DNA of 64,000 nt from contig NZ_VNHS01000002.1 in the NCBI RefSeq assembly GCF_008124765.1, positions 310,001 to 374,000 on the forward strand, in the 5' to 3' direction. Of the stretch, positions 34,595-42,759 are shown one piece after another. Each line of letters begins with the position of its first letter. Position 1 is the first letter of the stretch. A model generated the notes under the pieces. It had not been told where the DNA came from. It made no database searches and saw only the letters and a list, made by a program, of their open reading frames with translations. Origin of the DNA: Paenibacillus methanolicus. GTDB taxonomy: Bacteria > Bacillota > Bacilli > Paenibacillales > Paenibacillaceae. A program made the position numbers and the translations under genes.

Positions 34595-35461
34595 ATGAAC
34601 GCACGGCTCTCCGCCTTGCTGCGTCAGGTGCCGCTTATCACCCTGGGCACCGCCATTTACGCGTTCGGCTTACAGTACTTTATTATTCCGAACCAGCTTA
34701 TGGAGGGTGGCGTAACCGGCATCGGGGTCTTGCTGAATTACGCGCTGGGTCTCCCGCTCTCGATCTCCACGCTCTTGCTGAACATTCCGCTCTTCATCAT
34801 CGGTTGGAAGGTGCTCGGCAAAAGCCAGATGGGACTATCCATCTACGGTACGGTTTCGCTCTCGTTCTTCCTCTGGATCACCGAGAAAGGCGTGAAAGCC
34901 GGATGGATCGAACCCTTCCAAACGTCGCACGACTACATACTGGCCGCGCTGTACGCAGGGGTTACGACAGGCGCAGGTCTAGGCATCGTTTTCCGTTTCG
35001 GCGGCACGACCGGAGGCGCGGACATTATCGCGCGCATTGCCTCGAAGACGCGCGGCTGGAGCATGGGACAAGTTATCCTCACGCTGGATGCCTTCATTAT
35101 AGGAGCTTCGCTTCTATATATATCGAAGGAGAAAGTGCTTTACACCCTCGTTATCGTATTCATCGCCGCGCGCGTGATCGATTTCATTCAAGAAGGGGCT
35201 TATGCCGCAAAAGCTTTCCAGGTGTTCACCGACCACGGTCCGGAAATATCGGCTCTAATTACGAAGGAAATGGAACGGGGCGTTACGTTGTTCGACGCGA
35301 AGGGCGCCTATTCCGGCAATAAAAAACAGGTCGTTTACTGCGTGATCGCGCGCCATGAAATCCGGCGTCTCAAAACGATCATTCGCAGCATCGACCCGCG
35401 GGCATTCGTCGTCATCTCCGACGTACACGACGTACTCGGCGAAGGATTTAAGGAAGAATAA
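34595..35461 (+). CDS. ypjC: YitT-family membrane protein (YpjC-like)
   Basis: A 288-residue protein: five to six membrane spans forming the DUF161 part (G-T-A-I-Y-A-F-G-L-Q near 20, G-G-T-T-G-G-A-D-I-I-A near 135) and a C-terminal soluble DUF2179 domain (about 215-285, with V-V-Y-C-V-I and D-P-R-A-F-V-V-I-S-D-V). Its function is unknown. AAAGGAG before ATG 34595 was used rather than a TTG 24 bases upstream. The stop TAA directly touches the stop of convergent ypjB. Confidence 0.88.
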   Translation: MNARLSALLRQVPLITLGTAIYAFGLQYFIIPNQLMEGGVTGIGVLLNYALGLPLSISTLLLNIPLFIIGWKVLGKSQMGLSIYGTVSLSFFLWITEKGVKAGWIEPFQTSHDYILAALYAGVTTGAGLGIVFRFGGTTGGADIIARIASKTRGWSMGQVILTLDAFIIGASLLYISKEKVLYTLVIVFIAARVIDFIQEGAYAAKAFQVFTDHGPEISALITKEMERGVTLFDAKGAYSGNKKQVVYCVIARHEIRRLKTIIRSIDPRAFVVISDVHDVLGEGFKEE

Positions 35462-36424
35462 TTACGAATCGCGCTCCCAAGGCGATTTGGGCGGCGGATA
35501 GGACGCGCCGTGACTTTCCTCGAATTTATACCGTTGCCATCCTACGAAAGCAAGCACGCCCATGACGAAGGCGGCGATAAACATCGTCGCAAGCTGTTCT
35601 CGGACCGGCGCGGCGGGCACCATCGGCTTGATCCGAGTTGGTGCCGGTCCTGCTGCGGCCGCATCGGGAAGTTCTCCCGAAGCCGCCTTCGTCGCGGCGT
35701 TGTCGTTGAAGAGCACGTCCACCGAGTTTTGCAACTCCAACCACACGCGATCCAAATTACGATTCCTCTCTTTCGTGCCGCTGCTCTTCGCCGCGTACAC
35801 GATCGCATACTCCATCCGGTTCATCAAATCCTGAAATTGCGTCACATCCGCTTCCGGTCGCTCCAATAACGCCGCCACTTCGAAACGTTCGGCATGAATG
35901 CGCAGTACGTTCAGCGCGGCTAGCTCGGCCGAAGAGCGATCCTCCCACTCGATTACCCACGCTTGGCGTAACCGTTCCAAATCTTCTTGTATGACATGCT
36001 GATATTGAAGCCATAGCGGCGAGGATCGATACAGCGCGTCTATCGCCAACTTCAAGCGCGCCGCTTGAAGGTACGCTTCTCCCCCGTTCGGCCTCTGTGC
36101 AAAGGCTTTCTTAGCGGATTGGATGCTTGCATCGAATGCTTGCCATCCCTTCAGCGTGCCCATCGCCCGTACTTCGCCTCGCTTAGACTCCCGTTCCAAC
36201 TGAACGAGCGCCGTATACGCAAGTTGACGGTTTCCTTTGTTCGCGGCGCTATAGAGCTCGTCCGCTATCTTAATGGCTTTATCCCCGCCAACGGCGTTAC
36301 GCGAATAGGTTTGGGCCGACTCATGGACCGAAGTCGTCCGCGCCCAGTCGCTTGCGCAGCCTGCCGTTATCATCAAGATCGCCGCCAATACGATTGTCGC
36401 GCCGATTGTTCTCCTCACACGCAT
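35462..36424 (-). CDS. ypjB: Sporulation protein YpjB
   Basis: A 320-residue protein of the sporulation YpjB family. It has an N-terminal signal or lipoprotein-type segment (hydrophobic run then T-A-G-C near 23), a long helical extracytoplasmic region and a C-terminal membrane span near 283-300 (F-I-A-A-F-V-M-G-V-L-A-F-V-G-W). The order qcrC-ypjA-ypjB matches B. subtilis, where ypjB is expressed in sporulation. Molecular function is unknown. No terminator separates it from convergent yitT. Confidence 0.82.
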   Translation of the reverse strand: MRVRRTIGATIVLAAILMITAGCASDWARTTSVHESAQTYSRNAVGGDKAIKIADELYSAANKGNRQLAYTALVQLERESKRGEVRAMGTLKGWQAFDASIQSAKKAFAQRPNGGEAYLQAARLKLAIDALYRSSPLWLQYQHVIQEDLERLRQAWVIEWEDRSSAELAALNVLRIHAERFEVAALLERPEADVTQFQDLMNRMEYAIVYAAKSSGTKERNRNLDRVWLELQNSVDVLFNDNAATKAASGELPDAAAAGPAPTRIKPMVPAAPVREQLATMFIAAFVMGVLAFVGWQRYKFEESHGASYPPPKSPWERDS

Positions 36425-36462
36425 CCCCCCACTACTCTAAATGTATGGGGGGATGTCCCAAC

Positions 36463-37116
36463 TTATGCTTCGATTCGTCTTGCTTTGCGGCCAAGCCGGA
36501 GAAAAAGCAGCGTAATCAGGAAGCTGAATAACGTCAGACCAAACGTAAAGTTGCGAACGGCTTGCACGATGCGATCCAATACTTCAGGCAGCCATGGATA
36601 GATGGAATACGTGTAATCCATCGTATCGTTCAACCACAACCAACAGCCCGCTGCGAACGCGGCCCATCGCCCAAACGTGAAGAAGCGCACGAACAACAGT
36701 CCTTCTACCGCCATGCTTAAATGCGATACGATCAACATATAATGCTGCCATACGAGTTGGTCGCCTTTCATCGCGCCCGCTACGATCATGACGACCGCCC
36801 AGATCCCGTATTTCACCGATGTCACCACGCCCAGCGCTTCAATAATCATGCGAATTCCCCGTGCCACCGGCCCCGCGCTAGGCGAGAGCGGAAATAGCAA
36901 ATAGATTAGTGCCAATGTGAAGAATAAGCTCGCCGTCGGGCTGTCCGGCACGAATACCAGCTGCCAGGCCGGCTGCGTCTGCGACGTGTCGATCAGCTGA
37001 TCGCCATACCAATAGTATCCGTACACAGTTCCTATCGCATTGACGATGAACAGCAGCCACAGCACGCGGCGATCCAACAGCACGGAACGACTCACCAAAA
37101 ATGAAATAAGCGACAC
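36463..37116 (-). CDS. ypjA: DUF1405 membrane protein YpjA
   Basis: A 217-residue integral membrane protein with about six spans. Features typical of DUF1405 are W-L-L-F-I-V-N-A-I-G-T-V-Y-G-Y-Y-W-Y near residue 20, F-V-P-D-S-P-T-A-S near 55 and N-D-T-M-D-Y near 165. It follows the qcrABC terminator. Its function is unknown; its position next to the cytochrome bc genes is conserved in Bacilli. Confidence 0.88.
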   Translation of the reverse strand: MSLISFLVSRSVLLDRRVLWLLFIVNAIGTVYGYYWYGDQLIDTSQTQPAWQLVFVPDSPTASLFFTLALIYLLFPLSPSAGPVARGIRMIIEALGVVTSVKYGIWAVVMIVAGAMKGDQLVWQHYMLIVSHLSMAVEGLLFVRFFTFGRWAAFAAGCWLWLNDTMDYTYSIYPWLPEVLDRIVQAVRNFTFGLTLFSFLITLLFLRLGRKARRIEA

Positions 37117-37157
37117 GACTCATTGCTCCTTCCTCTACCTCTAACCCGATTATGTTC

Positions 37158-37191
37158 AAAAAAAACCTGATCGCGATGAAACGATCAGGTT
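37158..37191 (-). terminator. Terminator after qcrABC
   Basis: AACCTGATCG pairs with CGATCAGGTT around a short loop, followed by eight T residues on the minus strand, 10 bases past the qcrC stop. Confidence 0.88.
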
Positions 37192-37200
37192 CTTCATGAT

Positions 37201-38085
37201 TTATTCAGCTTTCTTCTGTTTCGCGAGCCATGTAGCCAGCTGGTCGATCTGCTCGGCGCTCAGGTTCTCCCCGAATGCCGGCATTCTTCCGCCGCCCAAG
37301 CCGTTGGTTACGATCTCCACCAGTTCTTCTTTGGTGTGATCGTCGCCCACGCCTCTTAATGCAGGCACGTTCGCGCTTTCGTTCCCTTTAAGATCGGTAG
37401 CATGGCAACCTACGCAGTTGGCTTTGACGATCTCCATAACCGGGTCATCCTCGTCCACGATCGGAATAACGGCTTCCTCGACCGGAACGCCGCCGTTCGC
37501 TTGCGCTTCTTCCCATGCTTCGCGGGCTTTCTCTTCACGGACATGGTGCTCTGGAATCGTGTTCGTGATTTCAAGCTCGTGCTCGTAGTGATCCCAAGAT
37601 ACTTTCGTCAAGTAGAACAACGAGAACAGCGAGAGCAGCATCAAAGCCGATGCGATCGGACGTCTGTAGAAACGGCGTTCTTTGCCCGTGTCCAGGAACG
37701 GAGCAAGCAGCAGCGCCGCGAATGCGATACCTGGCACGCCGAGAATACCGAATGCCACGTAATCGCCGGAAGCATAAGGATATTTCAGGAATTGATACAT
37801 AAACAGGAAGTACCAGTCCGGCATTGGAATGAATGCCGCGTTCGTCGGATCTGCCGGGTAACCGAGCGGTGCCGGTTCCGCAATCGTCAGAACAAGAAAA
37901 CCTACCAATGCCACGCATCCGACCATCCATTCCTTCAACAGGAAGTTCGGAATGAACGCTTCCGATTTGCCCGGGAATGCAGTGTAGTCCGGCGGGATCG
38001 TATCGCTGCCGACGCTCTTCGGTTTCTTCACCCGGGAGTCGCCGACATAAATTACTTTTTCGTTCGATTTGTGACCATGTGCCAT
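37201..38085 (-). CDS. qcrC: Menaquinol:cytochrome c reductase, cytochrome b/c subunit
   Basis: A 294-residue fusion of a subunit IV-like membrane part (about four spans from residue 50 to 160; P-D-W-Y-F-L-F-M-Y-Q-F-L-K-Y-P is diagnostic) and a C-terminal cytochrome c domain. The c-type heme site is C-V-G-C-H near residue 225, with a distal Met in G-G-R-M-P-A-F. Electrons pass from Rieske protein and QcrB to this heme. It is the third gene of qcrABC. Confidence 0.95.
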   Translation of the reverse strand: MAHGHKSNEKVIYVGDSRVKKPKSVGSDTIPPDYTAFPGKSEAFIPNFLLKEWMVGCVALVGFLVLTIAEPAPLGYPADPTNAAFIPMPDWYFLFMYQFLKYPYASGDYVAFGILGVPGIAFAALLLAPFLDTGKERRFYRRPIASALMLLSLFSLFYLTKVSWDHYEHELEITNTIPEHHVREEKAREAWEEAQANGGVPVEEAVIPIVDEDDPVMEIVKANCVGCHATDLKGNESANVPALRGVGDDHTKEELVEIVTNGLGGGRMPAFGENLSAEQIDQLATWLAKQKKAE

Positions 38086-38107
38086 TCGCGAATTACCTCC
38101 CTTCGGC

Positions 38108-38779
38108 TTAGAGTGGTCCAGAAATGCCTTGACGGCGGATCATGATAAAGTGAGCCCCAAGCAACGCAAGCAGCGCGCCTGGCAGGAAGAACACGTGGAT
38201 CGCGAAGAAGCGAGTCAGCGTCTCGGCGCCGATAATGTCGCCGCCCTGCAGCAATTGTTTAATGTAAGGTCCGACATAAGGTACGGCGTCCGCGATCTGC
38301 ATGCCTACTTTCGTGGCGAAATAAGCTTTGTTATCCCACGGCAGCAGATAGCCCGTGAAGCCAAGACCGAGCATGATGAAGAAGATCAGCATGCCGACAA
38401 CCCAGTTCATCTCGCGCGGCGCCTTGTAGGAACCGGTGAAGAAGACGCGAAGCGTATGTAAGAACATCATGACAAGCACAAGGCTTGCGCCCCAGTGATG
38501 CATACCGCGCACGATGCCGCCGAAAGCGACTTTATGCTGCAGGTAGTCGACGCTCTTGTAAGCGTTCAAAATATCCGGGACGAAATACATCGTCAGGAAC
38601 ATACCCGACAAAATCTGGATGACCGTAATGAAAAACGTTAATCCGCCAAAGCAGTACACGAATGCGGAGAAGTGGTGGGCCGGGTTAACGTGTTCCGGCA
38701 CTTCATGATCCGCAACATCCCTCCACAGCGGCGTAATATCAAGACGTTCGTCAATCCAGTTGTACACATTTTTCAACAT
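38108..38779 (-). CDS. qcrB: Menaquinol:cytochrome c reductase, cytochrome b6 subunit
   Basis: A 223-residue b6-type cytochrome with four spans. The heme-ligand histidines are in M-H-H-W-G-A and F-L-H-T-L-R (about 90-107) and in I-H-V-F-F-L-P and G-A-H-F (about 190-212). Y-L-L-P-W-D-N-K-A-Y-F-A-T marks the quinol site region. It acts in the membrane with QcrA and QcrC. Confidence 0.96.
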   Translation of the reverse strand: MLKNVYNWIDERLDITPLWRDVADHEVPEHVNPAHHFSAFVYCFGGLTFFITVIQILSGMFLTMYFVPDILNAYKSVDYLQHKVAFGGIVRGMHHWGASLVLVMMFLHTLRVFFTGSYKAPREMNWVVGMLIFFIMLGLGFTGYLLPWDNKAYFATKVGMQIADAVPYVGPYIKQLLQGGDIIGAETLTRFFAIHVFFLPGALLALLGAHFIMIRRQGISGPL

Positions 38780-38796
38780 CTGAGCCTACGCCCTCC

Positions 38797-39321
38797 TTAA
38801 ACCCGTGTATTCTCTTTGATCGGTCCGAGGTAAATCCAGCCTTCCTTGACTTCCAATTCATACTCGTCAAGCGGCTTCGGCGCAACGGAAAGCGCTTTTC
38901 CTTCGATCGTGTAATGCGCGCCGTGACATGGACATACGTATTCGTTGTTCTTCTCCGTATTCCAGCCGATCGTACAGCCCAAATGCTTGCAGACCGGAGA
39001 AAGGGCATAGTACTTCCCCTGCTCGTCCTTTCTGATCCAAGCCGTTTGTTCCGGATCGCTCACGTACCAGCCATCGATCTGGTGAATCTTGAACTTGAAC
39101 TCCTGCGGTTCGTTCGTTACTTTCGATTCTTCAACAACCTTGATCAAGGTGCTGCCGCTTTTCTTTTTAAGAATCGGATCAACCGCGAAACGAACCATTG
39201 GCAGCGCTACGCCAGCAGCCATGAAAGCCGTTGCGCCTCCGAGCGTATATGACAAAAATTGACGTCGGGACATTTCGTTGCGTTTCACCGGTCGATGTGC
39301 GTTCTGATCGTGGTTACTCAT
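38797..39321 (-). CDS. qcrA: Menaquinol:cytochrome c reductase, Rieske iron-sulfur subunit
   Basis: A 174-residue Rieske protein. An N-terminal twin-arginine anchor (M-S-R-R-Q-F-L then a hydrophobic run to about residue 47) holds the 2Fe-2S domain outside the membrane. Cluster ligands are C-K-H-L-G-C and C-P-C-H-G-A (about residues 118-143). AAGGGGG precedes the ATG, and a strong promoter lies 80 bases upstream. It is the first gene of qcrABC. Confidence 0.96.
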   Translation of the reverse strand: MSNHDQNAHRPVKRNEMSRRQFLSYTLGGATAFMAAGVALPMVRFAVDPILKKKSGSTLIKVVEESKVTNEPQEFKFKIHQIDGWYVSDPEQTAWIRKDEQGKYYALSPVCKHLGCTIGWNTEKNNEYVCPCHGAHYTIEGKALSVAPKPLDEYELEVKEGWIYLGPIKENTRV

Positions 39322-39400
39322 CTTGTTCTACCCCCTTTGCCAACCATATCTTGCGTCTTGCCGCAACGGCAAAACGTATGACGAACTTAGGACATTTCCT

Positions 39401-39429
39401 ATAATAGCCTAGGTCATATGGAGCGTCAA
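39401..39429 (-). promoter_or_regulatory. Strong sigma-A-type promoter of qcrABC
   Basis: TTGACG and TATTAT separated by exactly 17 bases on the minus strand, 80 bases upstream of qcrA. The transcript start would fall near 39393. Confidence 0.85.
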
Positions 39430-39582
39430 GAATACTGCCAAAGTTTTGCTGGACGGAACAAATGCCCATTTTGAAATTGTTACGATTTTGTCACAATTGA
39501 CCTGCTATGGCATTTGTTTTTCCCAAATCGGTTTCGCCTTATGCAGTTGCTGTCGATTCCGGCGGAAAAAGGACGCCGTCGC

Positions 39583-40002
39583 TTATCGCCCCAGCCATAA
39601 TTTGCGAACAGCGGCGCTAACTTCTTCCGCTTGCGGCGGATTGCCCTGCGCATCGGTTCCCACGATCAAATCGGCGCTGGCCAGCTTGCCGATCCACGCT
39701 TCGGCATTGAACGCTGCTGCCAGGAAAACATATTTGAAACCAGCCGCCTTCAAATTCGCGCAGATCTGTTCCACCTGTTCCGCACCGTCGCTACGATCGG
39801 CATATTGGCAAGACGGGTAGGTCACGATCCGCCCCTTGAAAGGCTGCTCGATCCGGTCAAGCACGTCCCGCAGCCGCTCCAGCGCTTCGGTCGCTTCAAA
39901 AGGCAGTTCGTTGCCGATCAAGCCGGTAACCGGCAGTACGGCCGTATCGAGATACGGCGCAAGCTCCGCCCATTGGTCCGGCGTCAGTTCACTGAATTTC
40001 AT
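39583..40002 (-). CDS. ypiF: DUF2487 protein YpiF
   Basis: A 139-residue cytosolic protein of the DUF2487 family, found just upstream of qcrA in Bacilli. It begins M-K-F-S-E-L-T-P-D-Q-W and contains L-P-V-T-G-L and V-T-Y-P-S-C-Q-Y, typical of the family. Its function is unknown. The ATG at 40002 removes a poorly supported 15-residue extension. The 260 bases to qcrA hold the qcr promoter and AT-rich sequence. Confidence 0.82.
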   Translation of the reverse strand: MKFSELTPDQWAELAPYLDTAVLPVTGLIGNELPFEATEALERLRDVLDRIEQPFKGRIVTYPSCQYADRSDGAEQVEQICANLKAAGFKYVFLAAAFNAEAWIGKLASADLIVGTDAQGNPPQAEEVSAAVRKLWLGR

Positions 40003-40157
40003 CGTTTGCTTTCCCCTTCGCGAATAGCTTCCTATTTCACCAAACATCCCTTTATCCTACCATAATCTTGCCAGGTAAGAAACGATGCATCCGGGGTTCT
40101 CATCCTTAACCTGATCCCTTTGCCCGCACAGCCTCCGGCCCCAGACGGTTTGCACGC

Positions 40158-40205
40158 AAAAAACCTTCGCGGCGAGAAAGCTCGGAAGCTCTTCGCGCGA
40201 AGGTT
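40158..40205 (-). terminator. Terminator after IDEAL-domain gene
   Basis: AACCTTCGCG pairs with CGCGAAGGTT around an inner imperfect stem; TTTTTT follows on the minus strand. Confidence 0.8.
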
Positions 40206-40218
40206 CGCGGGCGCACGT

Positions 40219-40401
40219 TTAAGCGTGCAGCGTCTTTAATTCATCGGTCAATCTGCGAAACGTATCCTTGTCTCCCGAAGCCAGCGCTTTATCGATCGCT
40301 TGATACAATCGTTTCGTCCGAAATTCCACCACTGCCTTATCCAACACCATCTCGGCCGCAAGCCCGAGCATGGCTTCATACGATACTTTCATTTTGTCCA
40401 T
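40219..40401 (-). CDS. Solitary IDEAL-domain small protein
   Basis: A 60-residue protein that is mostly an IDEAL domain, the short helical module named for its sequence and found at the C-terminus of B. subtilis YpiB, ComK-related and other proteins. Here R-L-Y-Q-A-I-D-K-A-L-A-S-G-D-K-D-T-F and L-T-D-E-L fit the pattern. The larger UPF0302 domain of YpiB is absent. GGAGGTG lies 6 bases before the ATG. Its position next to ypiF suggests it is what remains of ypiB here, or a separate short paralogue. Confidence 0.75.
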   Translation of the reverse strand: MDKMKVSYEAMLGLAAEMVLDKAVVEFRTKRLYQAIDKALASGDKDTFRRLTDELKTLHA

Positions 40402-40653
40402 AGGATACACCTCCAAGCTTTCGTTCAAAGATATCCTATACTCATTCCCCTGGCCGAACTGTCTCTCATCGTCCGCATGATGCTCTTGCATGCCTTCTCA
40501 ATCGGGTTCACAAGGCGATTTCGCAGCGGTTCAAGCGAAAGCGATAGGCGTAAACATTATCCGCTTCTAGTAAATCATATTCCGCGGCGCGCACGGCCGT
40601 ATCCTGCGTTTGCCCTTGCCCTGCCGGAATGTGCTGCGGCCTATTAATAGAAG
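40402..40653. other. Intergenic region between IDEAL gene and 404-residue gene
   Basis: About 250 bases with no credible reading frame. A weak TATAGG -10 lies near 40440 on the minus strand. No clear terminator was seen for the upstream 404-residue gene. Confidence 0.3.
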
Positions 40654-41868
40654 CTAGTCCAATACGATGGCGTCCTCGTCCTCCAAATTCAATCCTGCAA
40701 CGACCGCTCTCCCTAGCGGAGTGGCGCGAATGACCTTGCCGAACTGCGCATGTTCCCCGATTTTCAGAAGACCCAAGTGCAGCATCATCCCGACGATCCG
40801 CTGTTCGAACAGCGTCTCGGAATCGTCATAATAGAACGGTCTGATGTAAGGTATCAGCGCATGCTTAAGCGAATCCGCCGTCACCCATTGTTCGGATAGC
40901 TTGTCGGTCCAATAGACGAGCGACCGCAAGTTCGGCATGGCATTCTTATATAAACGGAGCCAGAACCGGTACAGCTTGTCGGTTCCTTCCGGGGCACCCG
41001 AAGTCTGGCGCTCGAGCCCTGCCGGCGTCAGCGTCAGCTCGCTCTCGCCTTCCGCGATCCAACCGTTGTAATAACAATAATCATAGATGAGGGACATCCG
41101 GTTCGGATAATCTTTCATCCGGCGGCCGTAACCGAACCGCCACTCGCCCTTACCCGGCAGCTGTTCCTTTACGCCGAGACGGTCCATAATCTGCAGCACG
41201 CTTCTTTTATACATGGCGCCGTCGGAAGTAAGCTGGATTTCGTTGTGATGAATAAAGGTCAGGAGCTCTTTCACGTCCTCGCCGAGCAGCTGTTGTTCGT
41301 CACGGTAGGCTTGCGGCTCTTCGTCCGCGTACGTGAGTTGGGAAGCGAATCTCCGCTCCATGGCGTCCTTGAATCTGCGCTTCAAATCATTCGGCACCTG
41401 GAATAAATAACGGTTCGGCCCTGAAATCCCATTAAACAACCAGCCGTATTGTTTAAACCGCGAGATCGTCGCCCGCGGTCCGCTCTCGACCGGCGGCGCC
41501 GGCTTTTGCGCCTTCGTCCGCTTGGACGGCTTCTTAGTCTCGGCGTTCTCAGTAAGCCGGGTCGGCTCCACATAATCAGGCTTGTCCGGCTCCGCCCCGA
41601 ACCTGCTCTGCTCGGCGCGCGCCAGGAGCTCCTCCAGCGAGAACGTATCTCTCAAGTCGAATAGCAGCGAATTCATGAACCGCAAATCTTCCAGCTGCAT
41701 CGATTTGATTTGCGATTCGAATACATCTCGCCGGTTCACGGTTGATAATATGGACTGGATCAGCTCATTCTTGGAATGGCCGTTGCATTCGCACTGATAT
41801 GTGTTCGCAATTCGGCTGAGCTGTACGATATCGGCATAGCTGAGCATATCCGCCAAGTTCATGTCCAA
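40654..41868 (-). CDS. Conserved hypothetical protein, possible helicase-associated-domain architecture
   Basis: A 404-residue soluble protein. The first 90 residues are helical and acidic (L-A-D-M-L-S-Y-A-D-I-V-Q-L). A Lys/Pro-rich linker covers about 100-130. The C-terminal 270 residues alternate charged helices with several W/Y-rich motifs (G-Y-G-R-R-M-K-D-Y, D-Y-C-Y-Y-N-G-W-I). Winged-helix-like segments recall uncharacterised helicase-associated proteins, but I cannot name the family. It is monocistronic in a poorly conserved stretch. Confidence 0.65.
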   Translation of the reverse strand: MDMNLADMLSYADIVQLSRIANTYQCECNGHSKNELIQSILSTVNRRDVFESQIKSMQLEDLRFMNSLLFDLRDTFSLEELLARAEQSRFGAEPDKPDYVEPTRLTENAETKKPSKRTKAQKPAPPVESGPRATISRFKQYGWLFNGISGPNRYLFQVPNDLKRRFKDAMERRFASQLTYADEEPQAYRDEQQLLGEDVKELLTFIHHNEIQLTSDGAMYKRSVLQIMDRLGVKEQLPGKGEWRFGYGRRMKDYPNRMSLIYDYCYYNGWIAEGESELTLTPAGLERQTSGAPEGTDKLYRFWLRLYKNAMPNLRSLVYWTDKLSEQWVTADSLKHALIPYIRPFYYDDSETLFEQRIVGMMLHLGLLKIGEHAQFGKVIRATPLGRAVVAGLNLEDEDAIVLD

Positions 41869-41943
41869 TCCTCCGATCTCTCGTTTCTTCGTTTAACTAG
41901 TACCATTATGGGAAGATTCGGAGCATTTAATAACCAGCCTATG

Positions 41944-41982
41944 AAAAAAACCTGCGTCGTTTCGCGAGAAACGACGCAGGTT
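41944..41982 (-). terminator. Terminator after histidine phosphatase gene
   Basis: A perfect 15-base stem (AACCTGCGTCGTTTC and complement) with a four-base loop, followed by seven T residues on the minus strand. Confidence 0.85.
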
Positions 41983-42011
41983 CAAATTATCCTTATATTA
42001 TAGAAGCAACT

Positions 42012-42065
42012 GGGCTGATTGGTTTGCGTTCTCAATCCAAAGATTGAGAATGCAGCATTCAGCCC
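42012..42065. repeat. 54-base nested hairpin element
   Basis: Outer arms GGGCTGA/TCAGCCC enclose an inner perfect stem TTCTCAATC/GATTGAGAA with a CAAA loop. It is not followed by a U-tract. It lies between the phosphatase stop and the true terminator, so it is transcribed. It may be a processing site, a mobile palindrome or a small structured RNA. Confidence 0.55.
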
Positions 42066-42076
42066 TGCGCAGAAAA

Positions 42077-42670
42077 CTAGGCTCGCGCCAGGTCGTCCAA
42101 ATGCAGCGTGCAATTGTGCAGCAGCGGCTTCCACCGCTCCGGTTCGCGCTCGAAAATGCTGAGGGAGACATTGTCGATCAGCTTATCCGCCAATTCCGCG
42201 CAAAGTCCTTTCAGCAGCTGCGCGAGCAAGCTTCCGTGCGTCACGACGAGAATTCGGCGATTATCCAGCCCTTGCGCGACAAGATCCTCAACGAACGCCA
42301 TCGCTCTGCCGCGCAGCACGTCGTCGGTTTCCTGACCACGGTTCTGGGACCGCCAATCGGCTCCCCATCGCGTTAATCGCTCTTCCTCCGTCGTCCCTTC
42401 AATCTCGCCGAAATACCGCTCCCGCAATCTCGGGTCGCCCGGAAGCTGCGGGATGCCCAGCGTCTGCGCGATAATATTCGCCGTCTCGTCGGCGCGCGAG
42501 AGATCGCTCGCTACGATTGCATCCCAACGTTCGTCGTCCCTCCGAAGCCGCTGCGCCAAAGCGCCCGCTTGCCGAATGCCTTCTTCGTTTAGCGGCGTGT
42601 CCGTTTGCCCTTGAATTTTGCCGAGGGCGTTCCAATCGGTCTTCCCGTGGCGGATTAATCCGATACGAAT
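42077..42670 (-). CDS. Histidine phosphatase family protein with anomalous start
   Basis: A 197-residue phosphoglycerate mutase-like phosphatase. The catalytic L-I-R-H-G motif is at the N-terminus (about residues 5-9), with S-D-L-S-R-A near 60, the second His in V-V-T-H-G-S near 145 and E-R-Y-F-G-E in the middle. No ATG, GTG or TTG is in frame before the catalytic motif. AAGGGGAG sits 7 bases before an ATT at 42670. Alternatively a one-base excess in an AAAA run has shifted the frame from an ATG at 42689. The substrate is unknown. Confidence 0.72.
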   Translation of the reverse strand: MRIGLIRHGKTDWNALGKIQGQTDTPLNEEGIRQAGALAQRLRRDDERWDAIVASDLSRADETANIIAQTLGIPQLPGDPRLRERYFGEIEGTTEEERLTRWGADWRSQNRGQETDDVLRGRAMAFVEDLVAQGLDNRRILVVTHGSLLAQLLKGLCAELADKLIDNVSLSIFEREPERWKPLLHNCTLHLDDLARA

Positions 42671-42690
42671 AACTTTTCTCCCCTTTCATG

Positions 42691-42720
42691 AAAAATCTCC
42701 AGTGCACGGGCTGGAGATTT
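42691..42720 (-). terminator. Terminator between anti-sigma and phosphatase genes
   Basis: AAATCTCCAG pairs perfectly with CTGGAGATTT around an eight-base loop, followed by TTTTTC on the minus strand. It lies 40 bases past the anti-sigma stop. Its 3' arm contains GGAG, which could double as a ribosome site for an ATG at 42689. Confidence 0.75.
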
Positions 42721-42759
42721 CAAGTCGATGATGGTCAATAGCAAGGGTAACGCACTCGC

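Noticed and set aside
39465..39505. Dyad-like TTGTTACGATTTTGTCACAA considered as Rex, TnrA or ResD site upstream of qcrA
   Set aside because: The right half resembles a Rex half-site but the left half matches at only two of seven positions; the spacing is one base off for TnrA. It is also upstream of a complete promoter at 39401-39429.
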